Shown here in pieces: positions 1 to 10,725 of a stretch of 64,000 nucleotides of DNA. Positions within the stretch are counted from its first letter, which is position 1, and each line of letters opens with the position of its first letter. Source of the stretch: Rhodeus uyekii (taxonomy: Eukaryota; Chordata; Actinopteri; Cypriniformes; Acheilognathidae); contig JAWRVZ010000027.1 of assembly GCA_037043235.1 (NCBI GenBank), positions 5,023,501 to 5,087,500 on the forward strand, read 5' to 3'. Both the position numbers and the translations under genes were made by a program. The notes beneath the pieces were generated by a model that was not told the DNA's origin, did no database searches, and saw nothing but the letters and a program-made list of their open reading frames with translations.

Positions 1-2464
1 ACACGAGCGTTGACCGCCAGTGCAAAATGTTAATTTTCGACTGGCTTGTTCTTTTACGCTTTACTGTTTTACTGGTTTGACATCGGCTCGAGCTCTCGAT
101 GTATTTGAAATACTACCGAACATTTTAATCCCCATGTTTCTGATTGCTACCATTACACGCACGCACACACACACACACAAACTAAGCTGAAAACAAAAAC
201 ATTCAGCCGCTTCAAAAGTGCTTTCATTTGAGAATCGTCTCACTCACCTAAATTGGAGATTCAATGTACATTTCCGTGCTTCTTTCAATTTCTACACTCG
301 CTATCTTGACCACATTGCGAGTTACCGTGGTTGCTATGTTGCTTTTTACACAAACCCCTCTTTTTTTAGCTCTCTATCCACGTATTTTGAAGTTTTGAGG
401 GTTATTTATGCCAATTGCCCAGAGCAGGACCAGTGAGTGGTGCAGGAAGAGCACGTGGGGTCATTAAAGTGGGTTTTATGGCCTGCAAGACCTGACAAAC
501 CCTCAATATATTTACATCATATATAATGTTAACTGTCCGTAATCGCAGCTGTTGGCTAGTCTTATCTCTGAGAGAGCGGCTCCGAGCCTGTTAGTGCGGG
601 TTCCTCGCGTCAGGGTCTGGAGAGGTTCGACTCTCCCAAATGGATCCCATGCGGTTGCAGTAAGTTAATAATCTTGTTTTCCTCTCTTTAATTAAATATG
701 TACTTTCCTCCGCAACACCCCGGGGAATTAATCAAGGATGTAATTCAATAGTTCGTGGAGAAATTGTGTCAAGTGGAGCGCAAATGCGTCCTCATCTGTT
801 CAGATTTGATCCGTTTCAAAGTCTAGAGTGTGCGTTTGTACATTTGTATATTACTGTTAATTTGGCGTTGATGTGAAATTATTGTTCTGGCAGCAGCTTC
901 AAATCTAATTCTGCACATCATGACTCACGTGTGTACAAAAACCTCTTAAAATCATCGTGCTTTGCCTCGGATCGTAATTAATATTCTCTTAAGTATTTTG
1001 CGTTGTGGTATTACAGAATGTGCGTGTATTCGTTTCTCCCTGGGATGTGTGTGTTGTGGGAAAAGTGACGGTGGAGGAATGAGAAGCGAAGTGATCTTGT
1101 ATTGGTTTGCAGATGAGAGAGCAGAACATAGATCTTTAGATCGGACATAATGTGGGGTCATGTGCAGGGCAGAGAAGATGTGGTGTTGTGTGAGGTGGGG
1201 TCATGTACAGGGCAGTGAGTCACATGATTGACCAAACAAAAAAAAACATAACTGAAATTAATCCAAGTGGTTCAAAGTATACATTTTATACAAAGCAAAA
1301 TACTTTTTTTTTACCACTGTTATTTGTCGGTTTTCAACACCGGATATTCAGTGGTCTTTATTTGACGGATGATTTGACCATTATAATCATGGTATGAAAA
1401 GTTTAAGCCGTATCTTACTTTATGATGTTGTGCTTGGAAACAGAATAAGTCAGACTCTGTTCATCCACAATGTTCTCTTTAATCTGCGCACAGCGATCAT
1501 GGCTGAACAGGAACTCCACCGCCATCATCATCCTGCTTTGTTTCCATTGAGTGAAGGCCTGTGGTCTGTTCTGAGAGTTATTTCCAATGAAAAGAACCAA
1601 TGCCTCAGTTTTGGCATCATGAACCAATTCAGGCCCTTTTGCTGTGCAAAGGTTATACATGATGTGTCCAAATATAATTATGAAGAAAAACCAAGACGGA
1701 AGGTTATTGACCTCCAAAACCGCTATGGTGATTTAAAAAAAAAATATAGTTTAAGGAAAAGACATTTGAGTTGCAGATACAAATATAACTGTCTGTTTTA
1801 TGAAGGTGTGAAATGATGTTTTTGCCATTCAGTTCACAAAAGTAGTTTTTTTTTAAACGACCTACTTACAAACTCTCAAGAGTTTAATGAAGCAAACTGT
1901 GGATTGCAATTAATGTGCTCTCATTATATGTCTTTAACCATTTCAGTTCGGTTTACAATGTTTTGCTTATTGTTTTGCAATGTTTTGCATTGTTCGGTTA
2001 AACAATGTCCTTCAAATGCCATTATTTCAGCAGAAAGTAAAAAACAGAACCTGACTACTCTGAGAGGTTAAAATGATATAATGTCAGATTTGCATATATT
2101 TCACAAAATAGCTCTGCACACTTTGCTTAGTCTCTGCAATTTGTGGGGTTTGAACATTTGTAGAAAACAATAGTGTGGAGTGAAGAGCTATTTCACTGAT
2201 TGGTTCTGTCTTGTAAGGCTGTGACTGGTTGCAAATACCGCTGAGTTGTAAATTCCATGGCTTGCCAAAGTTCTTTCCTCCAGGCCTTCAGTTAAAGAAC
2301 TGCTTTTTACTTTTGTTTTTTTAGTTTATAAAGAAAAGTTAAAGGACATTTTTAGAAAATATCAAAATAGTACCATCATCTGACGGAACTCCAGTTAGTA
2401 TTAAGTTGGTAAAATGCTGACTTATACATGTACTAAGTAAAGTCTAAGTGTATCATGACATATT
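1..2464. other. Upstream flank (hoxc5a-hoxc4a interval), no clear gene
   Basis: AT-rich non-coding sequence. A short CA microsatellite lies at about 150-180 and a CpG-richer block at 440-665 is listed separately. Around 1394-1816 both strands stay open for 100-140 codons, but I recognise no domain. The gene expected upstream (hoxc5a) does not enter the window as far as I can see; a 3' UTR tail of it cannot be excluded. Confidence 0.6.
440..665 (+). promoter_or_regulatory. Candidate noncoding exon or promoter block
   Basis: This stretch stands out from its AT-rich surroundings. It has a CACGTG E-box (452-457), a TTTTATGGCC motif of Cdx/Hox type near 475, several CpGs (560-650) and a consensus donor GTAAGT at 660-665. 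HOXC4, HOXC5 and HOXC6 are known in mammals to use distant shared 5' noncoding exons, so this could be such an exon for hoxc4a. That is inference from motifs and position only; no transcript evidence is available here. Confidence 0.25.
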
Positions 2465-2925
2465 CTATCCCTCTGCTCCAGCAACTCCATTGACTTCCAG
2501 TTCAAACATGTATTAATTTTAAAACTCTGATTTTAACATACAAGGCAGTACATGGGTTGGATCCTGCTTACATTTGTGGTTTGGTTATTCCATCTATTCC
2601 TTCTCGTTCCCTCCGCTCTGCTGGCTCTCTCGCTTAAGCCTCACTGTAAACTCGAATCTATGGGTGGGAGGGCCTTTTCCTACAATGCACCTAACTTGTG
2701 GAATTAATTTCCTGCATCTATTAGGAATGCTAACTCTTTGGACTGTTTTAAGCAGTTTCTCAAAGCGCATCATTTTAGTCACGTTTTTAATGCATAATTT
2801 ATTATTGTGTATTTTCTTATGGTTTGTTTTTGTTGTTGTTGTTTTTCTTCTTTGTTGTTTTGCAATTTTGTATTACTTGTAATTTGCGCTTTGAGTTTGA
2901 GAAAGATGCACTACAAATAAAATGC
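2465..2925 (+). mobile_element. 3' end of an L2/CR1-like non-LTR retrotransposon
   Basis: A broken translation reads like the C-terminal tail of an L2/CR1-clade reverse transcriptase: a QQLHxLPVQF-like start with the tryptophan changed to stop, then a motif near GGRAFSYNAP before a leucine-rich tail. The 3' end, a stem-like GCGCTTTGAG region leading into AATAAAATGC and then a long ATT array, is typical of such LINE tails. Stops and frame changes make it a dead 5'-truncated copy. Confidence 0.7.
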
Positions 2926-2950
2926 ATTATTATTATTATTATTATTATTA

Positions 2951-3032
<82 letters not shown>
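2926..3032. repeat. (ATT)n microsatellite, LINE tail
   Basis: About 105 bp of nearly pure ATT directly follows the LINE 3' end, as expected for expansion of a retrotransposon tail. The poly-isoleucine reading frames on both strands are artefacts of this array. Confidence 0.95.
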
Positions 3033-3033
<1 letters not shown>

Positions 3034-6018
3034 ACAGAAGCATTGGCTAATCCAGTCCATCCAATCAATAATTACTGCTGTGAATTATACACACATATCA
3101 GTGCTTGTAATGTAGAATACACTTGAAATTAAGTTTAGTTCAGTCATGCAATTACACAATACATTTTTATACAATAAATCAAATATAAAATAAATATAAT
3201 AAATCAAAAAATGATTTTGCTGTTCATCTCTTTCATTCTCAATGTCCATTATCATTTATCACTGAAATCAGAAAATTCATTCCTTCTAGAAATTTGAAAT
3301 TTAAAGTAGTTGTTTTTGCAGAGCTGCCTTTTTATAATGATGTCTTTATTTACATTTTCATAATTTGTGTGCATTATTATTGGAAGAAGCGACATCAAAT
3401 TATGAATGTCCACAGGTTTTATCATATCAAAGCAGAAGTGTATTAGTATGTTGGTTCATTTTCGGCTCAGAGCAGGTGCAGGTTTTACTCACTCAAGGTT
3501 GATTGAGGTGGATAATATTCCTTATTGTATATGTTGACTTGAATAATAATCAGTATAATGTTAATTTACAGCCATTGAGAGAATAAATGGGTCATGTGGT
3601 GTGTGCTGTACAACCAACATCACACTCACTATTGAAACACTTTCAGTAAAAGTCCTCTAATTATTGTTGCACCTGAGTGACGGAAAACGCGTAATAAATT
3701 CAACTTTGCCATTTATAATTAAGAATCATTTTAACTTCACTATTTTAGGGAGCCCATGTGTGCATCCTTTAATTTGATCATTAAAAGTCTTTGAATACAG
3801 TGTCAAAAACATTAACTGCCAATAGGGGGCAATAGTTTTATATTCCTCTGTTTTCTTTTCTCTGAGTGCATGTTACACTGGGTTCAACATATTCTTTTGT
3901 CATTTACCAGATTACTAATTGGCTGGCCATACAAGGAATATGGCAGGCATTTGCTTCAAAGAACAAGTAAATGACACAGAGTTGGAAAGGATGCCATTGC
4001 ATGGAGGATAACTAAACAAGGCAATGCTTTCAATGCTGAAATAGCCTCTGTTAACAATCCACATTCTGTTTGTAGAAGTTCCTGTTTGGACAATCATTAA
4101 AAAAATTCAAGACAGGACATTTATTCTCCTTGTGGATAAACTCTTCTTCGTTCAGTAATGGATGAGGTGAATGTATAAAAAAAAGAAAGAAAACAAAATG
4201 GCAATTGGTTTGGACTGGTGGGAATCATAATAAACCCGTGTCATGATTGTGATTCATTAATAAAACAGATGGTCATGACAACAAGGACTGCATTTGTTAC
4301 AATGAAACAATGGTGTGTGATAGAAAATACTTTGACTTTAATGCAGGAATTACAGCTCTTGACTGTTTGAAATTATACCGTAGTGTTTAGATGTATCTTT
4401 ATATAGTTTTCCAGTGTTTCAAATAGTAGAATTGAGTATATACACATACACATACATGTTATATTTCTCTTTCTGTGTATGTAATATCACCATACATTAT
4501 TTAATTAAATTACTTGTGTATCCCCCCCCCCCCCCTGCTTCAGTATTAATGCTAATATTCAGGTTATTATTTTTTGCCATTAATTGCCATTAAATGTGAA
4601 TTCACAATATGCACATATTTACAGGTATTTTTTGTTAAATGAATCTCTATGAGGCTGTAAACCCGAAAGAAGCAAAAGTACCATATTCTTTTTTTTAACC
4701 ATCCTGAATTGCTGTTAAACTGAGCAAGTAGGAACTCATTTTAGGTCTTGCATTGTTGCAAAAATAACTACATTCATCAAGGAAATAGTTCTGAAAATAA
4801 CCTGTGCTAAATACATAGCCTTGTCCTACTTTAAAGGACCATGCCTTTGGACAGTTCAACCTCAATGAGACACAAAGAGAAGCTTTTAGCTTTAAGCTTT
4901 AAAAACATTAAAACATTATCAGTAAAGAATTGAAATGCAGCTGTCAGATTATTATGGGATTATTATTAGCTTCATGCATGGCTAGATATTTTTAACCATG
5001 GCTAGATATTTGCAGTATATTCATTCACTGATATTAATTTTCAGGATGTTGAAAGAGTGCATGATTTTACCTATCAAACCTTTTATATTGTTAGACGGGA
5101 TATCCTTACATGCCTGGGAAGACTATAAGTAATTTATTTTTATTTTCTAAAATGCTTTCTTTCTCTTCAGTGCATGAGGCAGTTATGAACGTGAGGGCAA
5201 GGTGGACCTCCTCGTTGCACTGGTAAGTCTGCCGATGTTTTCTTGTCCCAGTAGCCTATAATATTCGTGTCCCATCTTGTTTCGCTGCGGATAAACACAG
5301 AGGGCAGTGTTCCCTGACAATAGCGGTGAACAACTGCAGCACATGTGCCCATGTGTTCGAGCAAAGCAAGTGTATTGAGCTAAAGCTGTTTGTTGTGCTA
5401 GTGAGCCAATAAGCTCTTCAGATATATATGTATGTGTATGTGTATATATGTATGCATTTACATACATATAAGTATATACGAAAAAACTATTTCCAAAAAA
5501 TGAATACTGTTTTTAACTACATTTATATATAAGCCTAAATTAAAGTAAAAGTAATTATATGTATATATGTATATATGTATATTGTACATTAAAATACAAA
5601 TGTTTTAAGCATTTTAAGGGTTTGAAAATAATGTTAAACTATAATAAACATAAAGCATACAAAAAATTATGTACAGAAACAAACGAAACATAAGCTGTAA
5701 GATAAAAAAATGCAAAAATACTGTAAAGGCTACAAATAAAAATGACACAATCATTTAAGCTTAAATCAGAAAATAGGAAAATTATATATAATTAGTGAGC
5801 CCTTGAACTACAGTAGAAGGCCACTTGAACTAAAATGTATTCGATATTTCAGGCATGAAATATCCGGCAAAAAATGTAATAATTCAAAACTACTGCAAAG
5901 GGCAAGCATTAAATACTATATAGACATAAATGTAATTCGTTCAGCATACAAAAAATAGATCCTGGTTTTGAACATCTGACATATCCATCCATCCAAAATC
6001 CCACCTTCTTTACATAGA
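3033..6018. other. AT-rich intergenic sequence
   Basis: No gene is seen. It contains a C14 run at 4522-4535 and scattered TATG-type short repeats at about 5425-5580. Open frames at 5167-5467 show no recognisable domain and are not supported as genes. Confidence 0.6.
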
Positions 6019-6114
<96 letters not shown>

Positions 6115-6140
6115 GCCTATCTGTCTGTCTATCTATGTAT
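6019..6140. repeat. (ATCT)n microsatellite
   Basis: About 95 bp of perfect CTAT/ATCT tetranucleotide array followed by interrupted units (CTGCCTAT, CTGTCTGT). Confidence 0.95.
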
Positions 6141-6184
6141 CGGGGACTGGAGGGAATCACCTTTATACAAATGAATCAAGCAAA

Positions 6185-6475
6185 TTCGCCGGCGGTTATA
6201 GCTTTTTGGAAATCTCTACATTATAACTAGTTATTGAGCTGGTGCAGGATCCGAGGCCATTTATGTGCAGAGGGAATTCATCGCTTTTCGCTCATCAATA
6301 ACTCCTTGGCAGTGAACTATTGGAACGAGTCGAACGCGAGGGGTGAAATGCGGGTCAGGCTGTCTAACTAATATTAAAATGCGTCCTCAACACTAGAGCA
6401 GTGCCGAGTGGGTGGATGGGGGCGTTTTCAGGCTGGTGGGGGTGGACTAAAAAATCCCTATCACATCTGTAGGGT
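6185..6475. promoter_or_regulatory. Candidate regulatory block between hoxc5a and mir-10
   Basis: A non-repetitive block with CpGs, a GGCCATTTATGTG homeodomain/Cdx-like site, CTAACTAATATTAAAATG and a G-rich stretch, flanked by low-complexity sequence. Composition suggests a conserved noncoding element in the interval that in other Hox clusters controls miR-10 and Hox4. This is inference; conservation must be shown by alignment. Confidence 0.25.
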
Positions 6476-7685
6476 CTTGAAGTAAAATAAAAGGCTTGAG
6501 ATAAGGCCAAACGGCTGTTTCATAGGATTTCGTTTGTTAAAGAGTTATGTCCTGTCTGTTTGTTTGGTTTTGTTATATTGAAGGAGGGGGGGGTTTGAAA
6601 ATTGGTGGTTTGAAAATTGGATTTGAAAATGGGCTCTTGAAAATGGTGCTTTGTCTATAGCCTGTATGATTTGTAAAAAGTTCTGCTTCTTTACTTTTCT
6701 ATTTTCTACTTTTTTTTGCTTTTTATATATGCTTTTTTATTTAGTATCTGTTCCCGTTTGGATAGGGAAACTGGAGAGAGAAATTCACGGTCTAGCAGGT
6801 TACCGGGCGGTCATATGGTAATAACCTGGACAATAAACCCCAAGGAACAAAAGAAACTTATTTTTCATCAGTGCTGTCACGTGTGTGCTTTGTGCACAAC
6901 GTGTTTGAGACGGAATATTCAAGTGGGTGCTCCTATGATTTCAAGATTTAATAGAATTGGATGGTAAAATTATTTCTCGTTTGTCCCTCTCATGCTCAAC
7001 TCTCTTTTTTATGTTCTCTGTTTCGTTTACTCAGCCTATTAGTGTTTAGGGGCGATATGAAAAATAAGAAAATGGTAGAGCTCGCCAAAACACATTTAAC
7101 CTCAACGAAGAAAGTCATTCTTATGAAATTAATTCTGTCATAACGTAAATTATTTTTGTTAAATGGAACCATTTGTTTGTTGTGTATGAGAATGTGATTT
7201 AATTGAAAAGCTGATGAATTAAGTTTTCTAACAAACAAACAAACAAACAAACAATAAAACAATAAATAAACAAATACATACATACATACATAAAGCATTT
7301 CAAAAATGCAATGTGTTGGTCTCAGCTCTAATTTTTAAATCTGATCTCCTCAGATGTGTTGCCATATTCTTTTTTCGACTGCAATTGAAAAATAAATTAA
7401 ATAAATACAAAAATAATAATAATAAAATAATTGAACATAATAAATTAGTTTCTTTTGTGCGTTTTTAATAACGACAAACAAATAAAATAATAATTCATTT
7501 GTTACCGATTCCCAGTTCTGACCGTAGATATTAATTCTGACCAAAAATTATAGATGCCAGAGAGAAATCTCTCATCAGAAAATGATTTAGCCCTGTTCAA
7601 GATGGTAAAGAGGTCATAGCCAAACCTGACGTATTTTGTACTGTGAATTCTGCTTTAAATCTTCCACTAGAAGAAAGGCCTCTCA
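6476..7685. other. Intergenic sequence upstream of mir-10
   Basis: No coding region is supported. It contains an (AAAC)n tract at about 7231-7265 and an (ATAC)n tract at about 7270-7291. The primary miR-10 transcript may start here, but no core promoter can be assigned. Confidence 0.5.
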
Positions 7686-7778
7686 GTAGTCGTCTATATG
7701 TACCCTGTAGAACCGAATTTGTGTCCAAAACATGAAAATCGCAAATACGTCTCTACAGGAATACATGGGCGACGTAAA
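7686..7778 (+). ncRNA. miR-10 precursor hairpin (miR-10b type)
   Basis: The 23-nt segment 7701-7723 matches the mature miR-10b-5p sequence as I know it, beginning TACCCTGTAGAACCGAATTT. A loop of roughly 18 nt follows, and the 3' arm at about 7742-7763 contains CTCTACAGGAATA, which pairs back with CCCTGTAGA; the lower stem pairs CGTC with GACG. miR-10 family members sit between the Hox5 and Hox4 genes in animal Hox clusters, and here it lies about 1 kb upstream of the hoxc4a start, on the same strand. Mature miR-10 is known to repress Hox transcripts, including anterior Hox genes in zebrafish. Mammals lack a miR-10 in HoxC, so this copy supports a fish HoxCa cluster. The exact zebrafish locus name (10b-1 or 10b-2) is not certain. 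Confidence 0.96.
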
Positions 7779-8426
7779 AGCCACGAACGCCAAGTTGGGT
7801 TTGTTGTATTCGTCTCGGTCTGAGGCACGTGACTTTGCACGAAAGTCGTGTGTGTTTACTACCATATGGGAGTTTGGGGAAAAAAAGAACTAGCCCAGGA
7901 AGACATGAACACACTGAGCCAAAACTGCAGAAGCGGAAATATGCTGCTTGCCATCCAATGTAAACGATTGATTTAAAGCAGTATCATGATTAAACACAGA
8001 ATCTGCTCTCTATCTGTCGAATCATAACTCTAAATAGGGTTTCTAATGCAGTTTTACTCGATTCTAATAGGCCTAATAATTCTACATAATAACCACAAAT
8101 AAGAATCATGGCAAATCTCCTTTGTACTGGTATAAATGCTCTCAAGAGATTTGAGAAAATATGCTTATACTACTAAATATTTCCCTGCACGTTAAGTCAT
8201 AAAAAGCGTGGTAAAACAGCTAGCATTGGATAACGTAACGTAATAATTATAATTATAGCATTTGATCCATGCAGTGACTTTTCTATTGTACTACTAGTAC
8301 CCTACTATTAATATCCTTTAAATAAAGTAATTAGTGAAACTATTCTATGCAACGGCACATGCACAAGTTAACTGAGAAATCCTTGGATGCTATGGCATGA
8401 TCCAAGAGGATTTGGCCATTGTGCAT
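7779..8426. other. mir-10 to hoxc4a spacer
   Basis: About 650 bp without a gene. Just after the hairpin, a GGCACGTGAC E-box (core 7826-7831) sits next to a GCACGAAAGTCGTG partial palindrome. The rest is AT-rich with no clear feature. Confidence 0.5.
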
Positions 8427-8448
8427 GTGTGTGTGTGAGAGAGAGGGG

Positions 8449-8510
<62 letters not shown>

Positions 8511-8550
8511 GAGAGAGAAAGATAGAGAGAGGGATAGAGAGACTGAGAGA
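8427..8550. repeat. (GT)n/(GA)n microsatellite upstream of hoxc4a
   Basis: About 120 bp of GT followed by nearly pure GA, ending about 200 bp before the hoxc4a start codon. The Arg/Glu and Ser/Leu reading frames over it are low-complexity artefacts. GA tracts can exclude nucleosomes or bind GAGA-type factors, but no role is shown here. Confidence 0.95.
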
Positions 8551-8554
8551 CTTC

Positions 8555-8748
8555 GTGGACAATGGCGGAAAATTGAAGGTATATTTGCAAAAGCTGTGGT
8601 TCCTTATCCGGGGACCACATCGCCCCATGCCATTGGGCCATCGTGTCACGTGGTAAAAGTAACTTTACAGGGTTGCTCGCTAGTAGGAGGGCTTTATGGA
8701 GCAGAAAAACGACAAAGCTAGAAAAATTATTTTCCACTCCAGAAATTA
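8555..8748 (+). promoter_or_regulatory. hoxc4a proximal promoter / 5' UTR region
   Basis: A unique 190-bp block separates the GA tract from the start codon. It contains CAATGGCGGAAAA (YY1-like), an inverted CCAAT box (ATTGG, 8632-8636) and a CACGTG E-box (8647-8652) 10 bp further on, then an AT-rich stretch leading to the ATG. NF-Y and USF acting through paired CCAAT and E-box sites are known for the HOXB4 promoter, so the same arrangement here suggests paralogous control. From memory, this block resembles the sequence 5' of mammalian HOXC4; that needs alignment. Confidence 0.55.
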
Positions 8749-10093
8749 ATGATCATGAGCTCGTATTTGATGGACTCTAACTACATCGATCCGAAATTTC
8801 CTCCTTGCGAGGAATATTCGCAAAATAGCTACATTCCCGAGCACAGCCCCGAATATTACAGCCGTGCGAGGGACAGTGGCTACCAGCATCACCACCAGGA
8901 GTTATACCCTCCGCGGGCAAGCTACCAGGAGCGTCAGTATAACTGTGCAAGCATCCCTGAGCCTGACACCCAAAGAGGACATGGACTTCCTCACGCGGGG
9001 CACCTGCTCGGAAAAGGGCAATCTGCCTCTTGTGAGCCCCCACCGTTACCCCTGTCTCCTGCCACCCCTCCGGCTGCCTCTTCCGCCTGCAACCAAGCCA
9101 CCCCGGAGCATCCCAACAGCTCAGCCTCTGCCAAACAACCCGTGGTGTACCCATGGATGAAGAAAATTCACGTCAGCACCGGTAGGCAACTTGAGTGTAT
9201 TTCTCTTAAGCACTATAAAGCTCGCCCCTCATCCTAACTCTCTCTCTCCGTCTGCCTCACTCCTTTTTACACTCATCCCCTGGCCAGCCTCTGCTACGAT
9301 AGGATAGAAGCCTTTGAAATGGCACAATTGAGGCGGATTTACGACTAGGCATTGGTAATTACACCCACCATAAATTTTATAGCCGAGGTATACTCTGGGC
9401 AGTCGTATCACCATGTGGCTTCTCTTGTTATGAGTGTGAGCGCGAGCGCGAGAGAGTGAGGGAGATCTGGGACCAGAGGAAAAACTAAGCTTTATAATGT
9501 TGCATTAATAATTCAGTGCTGAGTCCAATGTGATTTTAGCCTTATTGCAGAAAGCTAACTTTAAGAGATTTTAGCCCACCCTCATTTGCTCTGTCGCCAC
9601 CATTTCACAATGAAAGACACGCTTGTTTACCCTATCCTTCCCTCCTCGCTGCTTCTTTCCTATTCTATTCTGCTCTGCTCTTTCTTTCCCTTTGCTTCTC
9701 CTCTTTCCAGTCAACTCTAGTTACAATGGAGCGGAACCCAAGCGGTCTAGAACTGCTTACACTCGCCAGCAAGTCTTAGAATTGGAGAAGGAATTCCACT
9801 ATAATCGCTATTTAACACGGCGAAGACGTATCGAGATCGCGCACTCCCTGGTCCTCTCGGAGAGGCAAATCAAAATTTGGTTTCAGAACCGCAGGATGAA
9901 GTGGAAAAAAGACCATAGGCTGCCCAACACCAAAGTCAGATCCTCGTCGTCCACGGGCATTTCCTCCGGGTCCAACGCGAGCTCCGCGCCGGGCGTTGTG
10001 GGGGGAGCATCCTCCACCAACACCACCACCACCATGTCAGCCTCCGAGGACCTCTCCGGACCCGAGCGAGCCGAGGATATTACGAGGCTATAA
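8749..10093 (+). CDS. hoxc4a: Homeobox protein Hox-C4a (2 exons)
   Basis: Sequence-specific nuclear transcription factor of paralogue group 4, patterning hindbrain, spinal cord and anterior trunk. CDS is join(8749..9181, 9711..10093), 271 residues. The start MIMSSYLMDSNYIDPKFPP is the Hoxc4 signature. The PBX-contacting YPWM is at residues 134-137 and the homeodomain at about 154-213, with an Antp-class recognition helix (RQIKIWFQNRRMKWKK). A serine-rich tail ends in EDITRL, shared by Hox4 proteins. The donor GTAGGC (9182) and acceptor TTTCCAG (to 9710) join in phase 1 to give ...HVST-VNSSYNG. A second ATG lies two codons downstream, but MIMSS is the family start. First gene of the collinear + strand series, 1 kb downstream of mir-10. 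Nothing looks broken. Confidence 0.98.
9182..9710 (+). other. hoxc4a intron
   Basis: A 529-bp intron with GT/AG borders; its last 100 bp are strongly pyrimidine-rich. It holds the homeodomain-site cluster listed at 9345-9395. Confidence 0.95.
9345..9395 (+). promoter_or_regulatory. Intronic homeodomain-site cluster (HB1-like)
   Basis: Within the hoxc4a intron, TTGGTAATTAC is followed by CCATAAATTTTATAGCC, giving a TAATTA core and two opposed Cdx/Hox TTTAT-type sites in about 35 bp. A conserved cluster of homeodomain sites (HB1) is known from the introns of Hox4 and neighbouring genes and can act as an Antp-class-responsive enhancer. Position and motif order fit; I compare from memory, not by alignment. 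Confidence 0.5.
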
Positions 10094-10725
10094 GAGAACT
10101 CTTTCGAGGAGAGCAGAAGGGAAGATCAAATGACTGATTATTTATAAAATATAATATATTTTGTTTTCGTAGTGCGTAAAGGGGGTTCCTTTAAGTCCAC
10201 AGTTATATAAAATGCATGTTATATAGCATGGATTATTGCGAATACCTATGGATTATTTTTTACGCGAAACAGGGTTTAATTTATCGAAAAACTGAATCAA
10301 TATGGTGTTTGTTTTCTATTATTTTTTCAAGAGAAATGTTTCGGGCGAAGCAGGTTATGGACATTTTATCCAAATGTTATTTGCGGGCCTTTCTTTGCCC
10401 AGCTGCCAAGGTGAAGTGCACAACGAATCTATTTATTTCTCACTTGAGAGAGCTGGTACGTTTTTTTGTACTGTAAATGAAAAACACTATCGAGGGTATC
10501 GATAGACAAAAAAGATCTTAAACGTCTGTTTTCTTTCAAAGTAAATCATGCTGTGGGTTTATCTGTCGTTTGGAAAGGTTAAGACTTTAAATTATCATTT
10601 AGTTTTTGTTGTGATGGCGTTGTGTTTAGGCTATTAACAGCAGATTGTTGTGAGATGCAATAAAACCAGTTTAGTGTATTTGTGCTAATTATATTGGTCA
10701 ATAAAACGTAAGTGTCTATTAGTTT
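10094..10725 (+). other. hoxc4a 3' UTR
   Basis: AT-rich sequence after the stop codon, running to the two polyadenylation hexamers at 10659 and 10700. The extent is inferred from these signals only. Confidence 0.55.
10659..10664 (+). terminator. hoxc4a polyadenylation signal AATAAA
   Basis: An AATAAA hexamer lies 566 bp after the stop codon, with a second at 10700-10705 followed by GT/T-rich sequence. Which is used is unknown. Confidence 0.45.

Noticed and set aside
2817..3126. Poly-isoleucine reading frames on both strands
   Set aside because: They are translations of the ATT microsatellite.
8368..8737. Arg/Glu- and Ser/Leu-rich frames upstream of hoxc4a
   Set aside because: They read through the GA microsatellite; no start context or domain.
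8777..9154. 125-codon antisense frame within hoxc4a exon 1
   Set aside because: Shadow of the real exon; product shows no family features.
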